From positions 5,005,001 through 5,069,000 of the forward strand of contig NZ_CP107964.1 of assembly GCF_041434935.1 (NCBI RefSeq): DNA of 64,000 nucleotides, written 5' to 3'. The stretch's first letter is position 1. Every line of letters begins with the position of its first letter. The position numbers and the translations under genes are program-made. The notes under the pieces are model-generated. The model did no database searches and had not been told where the DNA came from. It saw only the letters and a program-made list of their open reading frames with translations. The stretch is from Kitasatospora sp. NBC_00374. GTDB taxonomy: Bacteria; Actinomycetota; Actinomycetes; Streptomycetales; Streptomycetaceae. Below, in pieces: positions 50,251-60,813 of the stretch.

Positions 50251-50331
50251 TAGGGGTGGGCGTTGTCAGTGCCGCCTGAGAGGGTGTGTGGTCGTACCGC
50301 GGCGGGATCCGGACGGCCGGAGGCATGACCC

Positions 50332-50377
50332 TTGACGCGATATATCGCGAACTGCCAAACTCGCGATGTATCGCGAG
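50332..50377 (+). promoter_or_regulatory. Promoter with two palindromic operators before drrAB
   Basis: A -35-like TTGACG (50332-50337) is followed by CGCGATATATCGCG (50336-50349, perfect palindrome), a possible -10 near CAAACT (50356-50361), and a second palindrome CTCGCGATGTATCGCGAG (50360-50377, central mismatch only). Operator placement over the promoter suggests repression by a regulator encoded elsewhere; no regulator gene is adjacent. The sites look like PadR- or GntR-type targets, but this is a guess. Confidence 0.6.
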
Positions 50378-50460
50378 CTTGCCGACCGGTCCGCTCGGGT
50401 ACTGCTATCCACACACAGTGGGCAAATCAGTCATTCCGCAACAGGAGATGAGGCGGGCTC

Positions 50461-51468
50461 ATGGCGCCAGCCATCCAAGCCGAGAACCTGGTGAAGACCT
50501 TCGGGGACGTCCGCGCGCTCGACGGCGTCAGCCTCGACGTCCCCGAGGGCACCGTGCTCGGACTGCTCGGCCCGAACGGCGCCGGCAAGACCACCACCGT
50601 CCGGGTGCTGACCACCCTGCTCAACCCCGACTCCGGCCGGGCCACGGTCGCCGGCGTCGACGTGCTCAAGCACCCCAACAAGGTGCGCAGCCTGATCGGC
50701 CTGTCCGGCCAGTACGCCGCCGTGGACGAGTACCTGACCGGCCGTGAGAACCTCCAGATGGTCGGCGAGCTGTACCAGATGACCCCGCGCGACGCCAAGG
50801 CCCGCGCGCTGGAGCTGCTGGAGTGGTTCAACCTCACCGAGGCGATGGACCGCACCGCCAAGACCTACTCCGGCGGCATGCGGCGCCGGCTCGACCTGGC
50901 CGCCGCGCTGGTCGTGCGCCCGCCCGTGATGTTCCTGGACGAGCCGACCACCGGCCTCGACCCGCGCAACCGGCTGGCGCTCTGGGAGGTCATCGAGACC
51001 CTGGTCGAGCAGGGCACCACGCTGCTGCTCACCACCCAGTACCTGGAGGAGGCCGACCGCCTCGCCCACGACATCGCGGTGGTCGACCACGGCAAGGTGA
51101 TCGCCCGCGGTACCGCCGACGAGCTCAAGGCGCAGATCGGCGGCGAGCGGGTCGAGGTCGTCGTGCACGACCGGGCCGACGTCACCGAGGCGGTCGCGGC
51201 GCTCGCGCCGTACGCCAAGGGCGACCCGGCGGTGGAGAAGAACACCCGAAAGATCACCGTCCCGGTCAGCGGCGGCGCCAAGGTGCTCGCCGACGTGATC
51301 CGCGAGCTGGACGCCCGGTCCATCGAGATCGACGACATCGGCCTGCGGCGGCCGACCCTGGACGACGTCTTCCTCTCGCTGACCGGCCACGTCACCGAGG
51401 CCGAGACCGACAACGGCGAGGGCCAGCCGACCGCCAAGGGGCGCAAGAGCCACGGGAAGGACGCCTGA
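50461..51468 (+). CDS. Daunorubicin-resistance-type ABC ATPase (DrrA family)
   Basis: 335 residues. Walker A LLGPNGAGKTTTVRVL, signature YSGGMRRRLDLAAALV, Walker B VMFLDEPTTGLDPRNR, His switch region TTQYLEEADRLAHDIAVVD, and a DrrA C-terminal extension with RRPTLDDVFLSLTGH, which is diagnostic of the family. Energises export by the DrrB-like permease encoded 1 bp downstream. Substrate unknown; probably a hydrophobic drug or own metabolite. Confidence 0.93.
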   Translation: MAPAIQAENLVKTFGDVRALDGVSLDVPEGTVLGLLGPNGAGKTTTVRVLTTLLNPDSGRATVAGVDVLKHPNKVRSLIGLSGQYAAVDEYLTGRENLQMVGELYQMTPRDAKARALELLEWFNLTEAMDRTAKTYSGGMRRRLDLAAALVVRPPVMFLDEPTTGLDPRNRLALWEVIETLVEQGTTLLLTTQYLEEADRLAHDIAVVDHGKVIARGTADELKAQIGGERVEVVVHDRADVTEAVAALAPYAKGDPAVEKNTRKITVPVSGGAKVLADVIRELDARSIEIDDIGLRRPTLDDVFLSLTGHVTEAETDNGEGQPTAKGRKSHGKDA

Positions 51469-51469
51469 G

Positions 51470-52327
51470 ATGACCACCGCCACCTCGCACGCCATCGGCG
51501 GCGCCGTCCCCCGCCAGCGCAGCGGTATCGCCGCCATGGCCCACGACTCCTGGGTGGTCGCCAAGCGCAACCTGCGCCGGATGACCCGCATCCCGGAGAT
51601 CGTGGTCTTCGGGCTGATGCAGCCGGTGATGTTCGTCCTGCTGTTCTCGTACGTCATGGGCGGGGCGATCCAGATCCCCGGCACCACGGCCAGCTCCTCG
51701 ACGTACACCCAGTTCCTGATGGCCGGCATCTTCGCCCAGACCGTCACCTTCGCGGTCGCCGGCGCCTCCGCCGGTATCGCGGAGGACATGACCAAGGGCC
51801 TGGTCGACCGCTTCCGGTCGCTGCCGATGACCCGTTCCGCTGTGCTGGTCGGCCGCACCCTGGCCGACCTGGTGCAGACCGCGTTCACCCTGCTGGTGCT
51901 GGCCCTGGTCGCGCTGCTGGTCGGCTGGCGGATCCACGAGGGCTTCCCGAAGGCGCTCGCCGCGTTCGGGCTGCTGCTCCTGCTCGGCTACGCGTTCTCC
52001 TGGATCGGCGCGCTGATCGGCCTGTCGGTGCGCAGCCCGGAGGCGGCCACCTCGGCCGGTCTGATCTGGCTGTTCCCGCTGACGTTCATCTCGAACGCCT
52101 TCGTGCCGGTCAGCTCGATGCCGTCCTGGCTGCAGCCGATCGCCTACTGGAACCCGTTCAGCGCCACCGTGCAGGCCTGCCGCGACCTGTTCGGCAACCA
52201 GGTCGGCCCGACGCCGGACTCCTGGCCGATGCAGCACTCGGTGATCGTCTCGGTGGTCTGGTCGTTGATCATCATGGCGGTCTTCTCGTGGCTGTCGGTG
52301 CGCAAGTACCGCTCCGCGGTCGGATAG
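51470..52327 (+). CDS. ABC-2 type permease (DrrB family)
   Basis: 285 residues, ATG 1 bp after the DrrA stop. Six membrane segments with the ABC-2 signature FVLLFSYVMGGAIQIPG, LVDRFRSLPMTRSAVLVGRTLADL and FISNAFVPVSSMPSWLQPIAYWNPFSATVQACRDLFG. Partner of the preceding ATPase. Its last codons (encoding SAVG) form the first unit of a tandem repeat that runs past the stop codon. Confidence 0.92.
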   Translation: MTTATSHAIGGAVPRQRSGIAAMAHDSWVVAKRNLRRMTRIPEIVVFGLMQPVMFVLLFSYVMGGAIQIPGTTASSSTYTQFLMAGIFAQTVTFAVAGASAGIAEDMTKGLVDRFRSLPMTRSAVLVGRTLADLVQTAFTLLVLALVALLVGWRIHEGFPKALAAFGLLLLLGYAFSWIGALIGLSVRSPEAATSAGLIWLFPLTFISNAFVPVSSMPSWLQPIAYWNPFSATVQACRDLFGNQVGPTPDSWPMQHSVIVSVVWSLIIMAVFSWLSVRKYRSAVG

Positions 52328-52455
52328 GCAGGGTCGCTCCGCGGTCGGATAGCCGGGGTCGCTCCGCGGTCGGGTAGCCGGGGTCGCGCCGCGGTCGGAC
52401 AGCCGGGGTCGCGCCGCGGTCGGACAGCCGGGGTCGCGCCGCGGTCGGACAGCCG
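52309..52455 (+). repeat. 25-bp tandem repeat seeded by the permease stop-codon region
   Basis: Six units start at 52309, 52334, 52359, 52384, 52409 and 52434, exactly 25 bp apart, with the core CGCTCCGCGGTCGGATAG varying to CGCGCCGCGGTCGGACAG. Unit 1 contains the permease's last codons and its stop. Later units are nearly identical to one another, so expansion was recent. Each unit can pair with itself through CCGCGG. Confidence 0.85.
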
Positions 52456-52470
52456 CAGGGCCGGGTACGC

Positions 52471-52506
52471 CGGAGCGGCCGTGACGCACGCGTCACGGCC
52501 GCTCCG
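52471..52506. terminator. Perfect convergent terminator
   Basis: CGGAGCGGCCGTGACGC pairs exactly with 52490-52506 (17 bp), between drrB and the convergent greA. Confidence 0.85.
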
Positions 52507-52518
52507 GTGTCTGCGGGG

Positions 52519-53016
52519 TCAGCCGTTGTAGGGCTTGGCCTCAAGGATCTTCACGGTGGCCTTGCGGCCGTTCGGCAGCTCGTAGGTGGCGTCCGCGCCG
52601 ACCTTCTTGCCGTTGATGCCGCGGCCGAGCGGGGACTGCGGCGAGTACACGTCGAGCGCGTCGTCGGTCACCTCGCGCGAGGCCAGCAGGAACTCCATGG
52701 TGTCCTCCGGGTCGCCGTCGAAGGCGACCGTCACCAGCATCCCGGGGGCCACCACGCCGGAGTCGGCGGGGGCCTCGCCGACCTTGGCGCGCTCCAGCAG
52801 CTGGGTCAGCTGGCGGATCCGGGCCTCGGTCTTGCCCTGCTCCTCCTTGGCCGCGTGGTAGCCGGCGTTCTCCTTGAGGTCACCTTCCTCGCGGGCGGCC
52901 TCGATCTTCTGGGCGATCTCGACGCGCCACGGGCCGGTCAGGTACTCCAGCTCGGTCTTCAGCTGGTCGTAATGGGCCTGAGTGAGCCAGGTCACGTCAT
53001 CGCTGGTCTGGGTCAC
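52519..53016 (-). CDS. greA: Transcription elongation factor GreA
   Basis: GTG 53016 with GAGGAG upstream; 165 residues. N-terminal coiled coil (YDQLKTELEYLTGPWRVEIAQKIEAAREEGDLKENAGYHAAKEEQGKTEARIRQL, abbreviated here by its landmarks DLKEN and KEEQ) and C-terminal FKBP-like domain ending VKILEAKPYN. Reaches into the RNA polymerase secondary channel and stimulates cleavage of backtracked RNA. The first nine residues before WLTQAHYDQL are an actinobacterial extension. Confidence 0.95.
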   Translation of the reverse strand: MTQTSDDVTWLTQAHYDQLKTELEYLTGPWRVEIAQKIEAAREEGDLKENAGYHAAKEEQGKTEARIRQLTQLLERAKVGEAPADSGVVAPGMLVTVAFDGDPEDTMEFLLASREVTDDALDVYSPQSPLGRGINGKKVGADATYELPNGRKATVKILEAKPYNG

Positions 53017-53297
53017 AGGTGCTCCTCGTCGGTACTGGGCGGTGCTGAGGGTTTTCGTCAGCAGGTGGGGCGATATCGGTCGTACTACAAAGCAACGCCC
53101 GCTTCCGAGCCGGAGGCCGGGAAGGGGCGAAACCACGAGCCTAACAATTTCCGTCTCCCGGCGGGAGGGTGATCGACGGAGCGTAAGCACTCGGTTGCGT
53201 CGGGGTGGACCGGACTCCCCGTACCGGTTCCCGCCCGACGCCTCGAATATGCGCCCGAAAGGGTGACTTGCGCAAAAGGCCCCGAGTCGGGCCGCGC

Positions 53298-53714
53298 TCA
53301 CTTCGCGGGAGTGCAGCCCAGCAGCTCGGCGGTGGTGCCCCGGGCGGTGGTGCGCAGCGTGACGACCGCGGTGTAGCTGTCGTCCTCGGCCGGGACGGGG
53401 AAGTCGTGCTGGCCGACCACCGTGCCGTCCGCGGCCCGCGACCGCACCGTGCAGACGCCGGCGACGCCGTCGCCCTTGCTCACCGAGAGCTGGAGCTGCA
53501 CCTCGCTGTCGGAGACCGCCTCGAAGGTGGGGACGGTGCCGTTGATGGTGGTCTCGCGCAGCAGGTACGAGCCGCCCAGCCAGCCGAACAGGCCCAGGAA
53601 GAGCACCCCGCACACCACGGCGGCCACCCGCAGCCTGCGGTCCGCCTCCTGGTCGGTGCGGCGGCTGTAGCGGCCCTCGGGCAGACCCGGGGTGGTCCTG
53701 GTACGGGAGGCCAT
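53298..53714 (-). CDS. DUF4307 membrane protein
   Basis: 138 residues, ATG 53714. One membrane helix (VVCGVLFLGLFGWLGGSYLL) after a basic head (RYSRRTDQEADRRLR), then an extracytoplasmic beta-rich domain with VTLRTTARGTTAELLGCTPAK. DUF4307 sits between greA and mca in many actinobacteria, as here. Function unknown. Confidence 0.85.
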   Translation of the reverse strand: MASRTRTTPGLPEGRYSRRTDQEADRRLRVAAVVCGVLFLGLFGWLGGSYLLRETTINGTVPTFEAVSDSEVQLQLSVSKGDGVAGVCTVRSRAADGTVVGQHDFPVPAEDDSYTAVVTLRTTARGTTAELLGCTPAK

Positions 53715-53861
53715 GGTGGGCTCGGTCCTTTCGCCGACGGGCCCTAGGTCGGCAGCGGGAATCGACGGGCCCTCCAGTCCGTCACTATAGGAGGGGCACG
53801 TCCGCCACAGGCGGCGGGGGAGCCGCCCGACGAACCGGACATACCTGGAAGGAACCAGGCG

Positions 53862-54731
53862 TTGACTGAGCAGTTGCGACTGATGGCGGTACACGCGCAC
53901 CCGGACGACGAGTCCAGCAAGGGCGCGGCGACCATGGCCATGTACGTGTCCCAGGGGGTGGACGTCCTGGTCGCCACCTGCACCGGGGGGGAACGCGGTT
54001 CCATCCTGAACCCGAAGCTCCAGGGTGACTCCTGGGTCGAGGCGAACATCCACGAGGTGCGCCGCAAGGAGATGGACGCGGCCCGCGAGATCCTCGGCGT
54101 CGACCAGGCCTGGCTCGGCTACGTCGACTCCGGCCTGCCGGAGGGCGACCCGCTGCCGCCGCTCCCGGAGGGCTGCTTCGCGCTCCAGGACGTGGACGAG
54201 GCCGCGGGTGCGCTGGTGAAGCTGATCCGCGAGTTCCGCCCGCACGTGATCACCACGTACGACGAGAACGGGGGCTACCCGCACCCCGACCACATCATGA
54301 CCCACAAGATCAGCATGGTGGCCTTCGACGCCGCCGGGGACCCGGAGGCGTACCCCGAGGCCGGGGCGCCCTGGCAGCCGCTGAAGCTCTACTACAACCA
54401 CGGCTTCCCGATGGGCCGGATCCGCGCCCTGCACGCCTACCTCACCGAGCACGGCATCGACTCCCCCTACGGTGAGTGGATCGAGGGCTGGGAGAAGAGC
54501 GGCCGGGCCGAGCGCGAGATCACCACCCGGGTGAGGTGCGACGACTGGTTCGAGATCCGGGACAAGGCGCTGATCGCGCACGCCACCCAGATCGACCCGG
54601 ACGGGCCGTGGTTCCGCGTCCCGCTGGACGTCCAGCGGGAGGTCTGGCCGACCGAGGACTACGAGCTGGCCAAGTCCCACGTCGACACCGACCTGCCCGA
54701 GGACGACCTCTTCGCCGGCGTGCGCAAGTAG
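53862..54731 (+). CDS. mca: Mycothiol S-conjugate amidase
   Basis: TTG 53862 with GGAAGGAA upstream; 289 residues. Zinc-binding LmbE-like fold: AVHAHPDDESSKGAATMAM, TCTGGERGSILN, and TYDENGGYPHPDHIMTH (last His ligand). The length and the C-terminal PLDVQREVWPTEDYELAKSHVDTDLPEDDLFAG distinguish Mca from MshB. Splits mycothiol conjugates of toxins into a mercapturic acid and GlcN-Ins, so it is part of detoxification. Confidence 0.95.
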   Translation: MTEQLRLMAVHAHPDDESSKGAATMAMYVSQGVDVLVATCTGGERGSILNPKLQGDSWVEANIHEVRRKEMDAAREILGVDQAWLGYVDSGLPEGDPLPPLPEGCFALQDVDEAAGALVKLIREFRPHVITTYDENGGYPHPDHIMTHKISMVAFDAAGDPEAYPEAGAPWQPLKLYYNHGFPMGRIRALHAYLTEHGIDSPYGEWIEGWEKSGRAEREITTRVRCDDWFEIRDKALIAHATQIDPDGPWFRVPLDVQREVWPTEDYELAKSHVDTDLPEDDLFAGVRK

Positions 54732-54797
54732 CCGCACCCGCACGACACGCACCACCCCGGTGACCCGGCCCGTGTAGGGCCGGGTCACCATGGAGAG

Positions 54798-54989
54798 ATG
54801 AGTACCCCCGTGACCCTCACCCACCTCGCCACCGAGCTCGCCCTCGACGAGACCAAGGTGACCCCCGGCCTGCTGGGCTTCGTCGTCTTCGCGGCGCTGG
54901 GCGTCGCCACCTGGTTCCTGCTGACGTCGATGAACAGCCGCTTCAAGAAGATCGACTTCGTCGAGGAGCCCGAGACCACCGAGAAGTAG
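54798..54989 (+). CDS. Small single-span membrane protein
   Basis: 63 residues with one membrane helix (LLGFVVFAALGVATWFLLTSM) and a charged cytoplasmic tail. The same small gene follows mca in other actinobacteria. Function unknown; the tail resembles FtsB/SecE-size accessory proteins only in length. Confidence 0.75.
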   Translation: MSTPVTLTHLATELALDETKVTPGLLGFVVFAALGVATWFLLTSMNSRFKKIDFVEEPETTEK

Positions 54990-55050
54990 CGGCCCGGGCC
55001 GAAGCCTCCGCCTCCGTCGGCGCGCGCCGCCGATGCGCAAGGATGGGGGC

Positions 55051-57090
<2,040 letters not shown>

Positions 57091-57136
57091 GGCGATCCGG
57101 GTGCGCCCGGCCCTCGGCCCGGGCCAGGATCCCGGT

Positions 57137-58003
57137 ATGACCTGGACCCTCGGCAGTTCCCTCGAAGAGTTCCGAGCCGAGGCGGGCGTGTTCCTCGCCG
57201 CCCGCCCGGCCGAGAACACCGTGCTGCTCTCGATCGCCCACCGCCTCGGCACGGACGGCCCGGACGCCTTCGGCGACCAGCCGCCCGGCTTTGGCTGGTG
57301 GCGCCCCGCACCGCAGGCCCCGGTCGCCGGGGCCTTCGTCCGGACGCCGCCCTTCCCGCCCCGGCTGGGCCTGATGCCCGCGGCGGCCGGGGCGGAACTG
57401 GCCGTGCTGATGCACGGTCTGGGCCTGCGGGTGGAGCGGGTGAACGGCGGCAGGCAGGCCGCGCTGGCCTTCGCCGAGGCCTGGCAGCGGCTCACGGGCG
57501 GCACCACCTCGGTCGACCGGCAGGAGCGGCTCCACCGGCTGGGCGAGCTGTGCGCGCCGGTCCCCGCCCCGAGTGGCCGGTCCCGGGCGGCCCGCGCGGG
57601 GGACCGTGCGCTGCTGGTGCGCTGGTTCGGGGAGTTCGCCGCCGAGGCCGGGATCCGGCTGCCGGCCGACGTCGGCGCGCTGGTCGACGGGCGGACCGCC
57701 GCGGGCACCCTGACGCTGTGGGAGGACGGGGGCCGCCCGGTCTCGTTCGCCGGGGTCGGCCCGCTGATCGCCGCGACGGTGAAGGTCGGCCCGGTCTACA
57801 CCCCGCCCGGACTGCGCGGCCGGGGCTACGCGAGCGCACTGGTCGCCGCGGGCTCCGCCGACGCGCTGGCCCGGGGAGCCGCCGAGGTACTGCTCCACAC
57901 CGATCTGGCCAACCCGACCAGCAACGCGATCTACCGCAGGCTCGGCTACCGGCCGGTCCAGGACGAGGTCGCGCTCGACCTGGGCCGACCGGGCGGAGCC
58001 TGA
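57137..58003 (+). CDS. GNAT-family N-acetyltransferase
   Basis: 288 residues, likely two GNAT units, the first degenerate. The C-terminal domain carries the acetyl-CoA motif PPGLRGRGYASALVAAGSADALARG (Q/R-x-x-G-x-G/A) and NPTSNAIYRRLGYRPVQDEVAL. Substrate unknown. It follows the DUF255 gene by 46 bp in the same direction and may share its transcript. Confidence 0.88.
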   Translation: MTWTLGSSLEEFRAEAGVFLAARPAENTVLLSIAHRLGTDGPDAFGDQPPGFGWWRPAPQAPVAGAFVRTPPFPPRLGLMPAAAGAELAVLMHGLGLRVERVNGGRQAALAFAEAWQRLTGGTTSVDRQERLHRLGELCAPVPAPSGRSRAARAGDRALLVRWFGEFAAEAGIRLPADVGALVDGRTAAGTLTLWEDGGRPVSFAGVGPLIAATVKVGPVYTPPGLRGRGYASALVAAGSADALARGAAEVLLHTDLANPTSNAIYRRLGYRPVQDEVALDLGRPGGA

Positions 58004-58039
58004 CGCGTCGGGGCACCGTCCCGGACGGAGGGGCCCCGG

Positions 58040-58972
58040 CTACTCCCAGTCCCAGCGGATCCCCAGCAGGCAGGGCGGCAGCGCGGCGGCCACCAGGTGC
58101 ACGCCGTGGTGCCCGTCCAGGGTCAACTCCTCGGTCGCGGAGGGCCGCGCGCCCGGGGAGCGGCTGGTGAAGCGGTGGCAGCGGACGGGCAGCGCGTCGG
58201 GGTGGAAGGTGACCTGCAGGACGTACTGGCCGGCACCCGCGTTGAAGCCGCGGACGTACTCGTCGCTGGGGGCCGGGCCGGGCGCGTCCTCGAAGCCGTA
58301 GCCGAGCAGATGGGTGTCGCCGGTGCGCAGCCGCCGGTCCAGCAGGAGCTCGGCGACCAGCAGTCCGGCCTGCGGGTCGCGGCGGATCCGGCCGGGCCGG
58401 CAGTTCTCCTCGGTGCGCAGGGCGACCCGGGTGATGTCGCAGCCGGGGTCGCCCTGGTAGATCGCCAGGTAGCGGTCGACGCCGTCCCGGTGGGCCCGCA
58501 GCACGTGCTGTGAGCTGCGGCGCAGCTGGCGGCGGTCGGCGCCGACGCTGATCCGTTCGATGTGGGTGACGGTGTGCAGGGCGGTGCCGGGAGGCCCGGC
58601 GATGGTGGCGAGCAGCCCGTCCACGGCCTCGGCCGGGCCGATCAGGTCCCGGTACGGGCGGGTGGCCGGGCCGACCGCCGGTGGTTCGGGGGTGCGGCGG
58701 GGGCCGAGCAGCCGGGTGAGCGAGTGGGTGGGCAGGTCGAGCACGTCCTCCAGCAGCCGGACGGCGCGCAGCGACTCGGGCCGCTCGGGCCGGCGCCGGC
58801 CCTGCTGCCAGTAGCTGAGGCTGGTCACCCCGACCCGGACGCCGCGGCGGGCCAGGTGCTGCTGCACCCGGTGCAGGGCCAGTCCGCGGGCGGCGATGGC
58901 GGTGCGCAGGGCGAGATGGAAGGGGCCGGTCCGCAGGGCTGCGGCCAGTTCCGGCGGGACGGTCTGCTGCAT
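58040..58972 (-). CDS. XRE-type helix-turn-helix regulator
   Basis: 310 residues from ATG 58972 (GGAGG 5 bp upstream); GTG 58987 also has a site and would add five residues. The N-terminal helix-turn-helix reads RTAIAARGLALHRVQQHLARRGVRVGVTSLSYWQQGRRRPERPESLRAVRLLEDVL. The rest is a ~220-residue sensor domain with a beta-rich core (YLAIYQGDPGCDITRVALRTEENCRPGRIRRDP...). It diverges from the protease operon across a region with repeated motifs, so control of that operon is likely. Confidence 0.85.
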   Translation of the reverse strand: MQQTVPPELAAALRTGPFHLALRTAIAARGLALHRVQQHLARRGVRVGVTSLSYWQQGRRRPERPESLRAVRLLEDVLDLPTHSLTRLLGPRRTPEPPAVGPATRPYRDLIGPAEAVDGLLATIAGPPGTALHTVTHIERISVGADRRQLRRSSQHVLRAHRDGVDRYLAIYQGDPGCDITRVALRTEENCRPGRIRRDPQAGLLVAELLLDRRLRTGDTHLLGYGFEDAPGPAPSDEYVRGFNAGAGQYVLQVTFHPDALPVRCHRFTSRSPGARPSATEELTLDGHHGVHLVAAALPPCLLGIRWDWE

Positions 58973-59009
58973 GGCTGCCTCCGGCACGTGGCTGCCTCCC
59001 GGACTGAGG

Positions 59010-59109
59010 GTGAATATTCACACCTGGGCGGCGGGTTGTCACCAGGCCTGGACAACACCGCTGGTCGGGGCGGTTCCGTTCACACCCGGCGGGGGCCGTT
59101 CACACCAGG
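59010..59109. promoter_or_regulatory. Repeated operator motif between XRE gene and protease gene
   Basis: Three direct copies of TTCACACC(N)GG at 59017-59027, 59079-59089 and 59099-59109. The first overlaps a perfect palindrome GTGAATATTCAC (59010-59021). This is a good candidate for the binding site of the divergent regulator. Confidence 0.55.
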
Positions 59110-59227
59110 ATCCCCTTGCGCTCCAGTCCCGTTGACCCTGCCCGGTCAACGCCGGATCCTCGGTGCAGCGCGTCCGGACGCCACCCCCACATCCCCACTC
59201 CTGCGTAGCCGCAAGGAGGAAACCCCC

Positions 59228-59917
59228 ATGCCAACACCCCGGACAAACCTGCGCCGCGCGGTCGCCGCGTTCGCGCTGGGCATCCTGGCGCCGACCCTGA
59301 CGGTGGCCGCGGCCACCCCGGCCGACGCCCGAACCCCGGCCGCGGAGGCCCCCGCCCCCGCCCCGGCCTCCGCCCCCGCGACCAGGACCGCCGCCTCCGG
59401 TTCGACCGTCCCCACCGGTCCGACCGCCCAGGCCGCCACCTGGCGCACGCTCGACATCACCATGCAGCAACAGCAGCAGACCAACTGGTGCTGGGCCGGC
59501 AGCGGCAACACCGTGGCCGCGTACTTCGGCCACAACTACAGCCAGAACCAGTTCTGCAACGCCGCGTTCAACCGGTCGATCAACTCCACCTGCCCCAACA
59601 ACCAGGCCACGCTGGGCAACGTGCAGACCGCGCTGAACTGGATCGGCATCAACCCGGGCTCGTACGTGACGGGTTACCTGCGCTACACCACGGTGCAGAG
59701 CGAGATCGACGCCGACCGCCCGGTGGAGACCCGGATCCAGTGGAGCTCCGGCGGTGGCCACATGCAGCTGATCTACGGCTACGACACCGCCGACAACTGG
59801 GTCTACTGGGGCGACCCGTGGCCCTCCAGCTCCCGCTACAACTGGGCGGACTACTGGTACTACGTCAGCAACAACTCGTTCTCCTGGACCCACTCCCTGT
59901 ACCGGATCGGCGCGTGA
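59228..59917 (+). CDS. Secreted papain-like cysteine protease (C39/C70-like)
   Basis: ATG 59228 after CAAGGAGG; 229 residues. Signal peptide (TNLRRAVAAFALGILAPTLTVAAATPADA), an Ala/Pro propeptide-like stretch, then the catalytic core. This has MQQQQQTNWCWAGSGNTVAAYFG with the oxyanion Gln and nucleophile Cys (about residue 90), the His in WSSGGGHMQLIYGYD and WVYWGDPW. It ends with aromatic SFSWTHSLYRIGA. Probably exported. No dedicated inhibitor is obvious, but the next gene is a candidate. Confidence 0.85.
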   Translation: MPTPRTNLRRAVAAFALGILAPTLTVAAATPADARTPAAEAPAPAPASAPATRTAASGSTVPTGPTAQAATWRTLDITMQQQQQTNWCWAGSGNTVAAYFGHNYSQNQFCNAAFNRSINSTCPNNQATLGNVQTALNWIGINPGSYVTGYLRYTTVQSEIDADRPVETRIQWSSGGGHMQLIYGYDTADNWVYWGDPWPSSSRYNWADYWYYVSNNSFSWTHSLYRIGA

Positions 59918-59927
59918 GGAGACAGCC

Positions 59928-60758
59928 ATGACCGACAACCGGAAGAACCTGCGGCGGGCCGTCGCCTGCGCCGCCCTCGTCGCGGGCCTCGCCTCGGCCG
60001 GCGCCGCGCCCGCCCTCGCGGCGGACGGCCCCGCCCCGGTGGCACCCGCCGACCTGGCGGCCGCCCGCAGCGCCGCCCAGAGCCCGGCCGTGCTCGACCG
60101 GCTGGGGCACTTCTTCGCCCGCAAGGGCGTCCCGCCGACCCAGCGGCCGGCGATCAGCCCGGCCGACGAGGCGCAGGCCGCGGACCGGGCCGCCCCCCGG
60201 CTGACCGGGGAGACCGTCGCGGTGTACACCCTCGGCGCGGGCTTCGTGGCCGGCACGGCCGGCGCCCTGGTGGCCACGGCCGACTTCGTCGCCAGCAAGG
60301 CGGTCTCCACGGACGGCCGGAGCGCCTCGGTCTGGACCGTCCGGCAGGGCGACGGCTGGCGGGTGGTCAACATCGCCACCGGCGGTGACGAGACCGACTA
60401 CCCGGCCAGGGCGGCGAGCAGCGGCGGCGGCACCGCCTTCCGCGAACCGCAGCTGGACGCCTGGTACGTGCTGCGCGGCGGCCGGGTGCTCCCGCTGGAC
60501 GAGGACGCCCGCCGCTCGGTGGGTGCGGACGGGGTCAGCCTGGCCGCGTACCAGGAGTTGGTGCACCGGCGGTACGGCGACAAGCTGCCCGGCAGCGCCT
60601 ACGACAGGACGGGCACCGGCGGCGGCTTCGACGCGCAGGCCGCCGCCCCCGAGGCCGGCCGGCTGCCCCTGCTGACGGCCGGTGCGGCGCTCGGTACCAC
60701 CCTGGTGGCCGCCCTCGCGCTGGCCCGCCGGCGCCGCGCGGCCGCCCGCGGGCGGTAG
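59928..60758 (+). CDS. Secreted protein with C-terminal membrane anchor, protease-linked
   Basis: 276 residues, ATG 10 bp after the protease stop, AGGAG upstream. Signal peptide ending near APALAADG. The middle is a beta-rich extracytoplasmic domain (VWTVRQGDGWRVVNIATGGDETDYPARAASSG and similar), and the C-terminus is a membrane helix plus Arg tail (LPLLTAGAALGTTLVAALALARRRRAAARGR), a sortase-like or simple anchor without LPxTG. May be substrate, inhibitor or anchor partner of the protease. No family recognised. Confidence 0.75.
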   Translation: MTDNRKNLRRAVACAALVAGLASAGAAPALAADGPAPVAPADLAAARSAAQSPAVLDRLGHFFARKGVPPTQRPAISPADEAQAADRAAPRLTGETVAVYTLGAGFVAGTAGALVATADFVASKAVSTDGRSASVWTVRQGDGWRVVNIATGGDETDYPARAASSGGGTAFREPQLDAWYVLRGGRVLPLDEDARRSVGADGVSLAAYQELVHRRYGDKLPGSAYDRTGTGGGFDAQAAAPEAGRLPLLTAGAALGTTLVAALALARRRRAAARGR

Positions 60759-60813
60759 CGGACACCGGGCGAGGGTGACGGGGAACGGCCCGGCGGATCC
60801 GGGTCGGAGGGTC

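Noticed and set aside
52309..52455. Possible CRISPR array
   Set aside because: Units are contiguous with no spacers and begin within a coding end; it is a tandem repeat. No cas gene is in the window.
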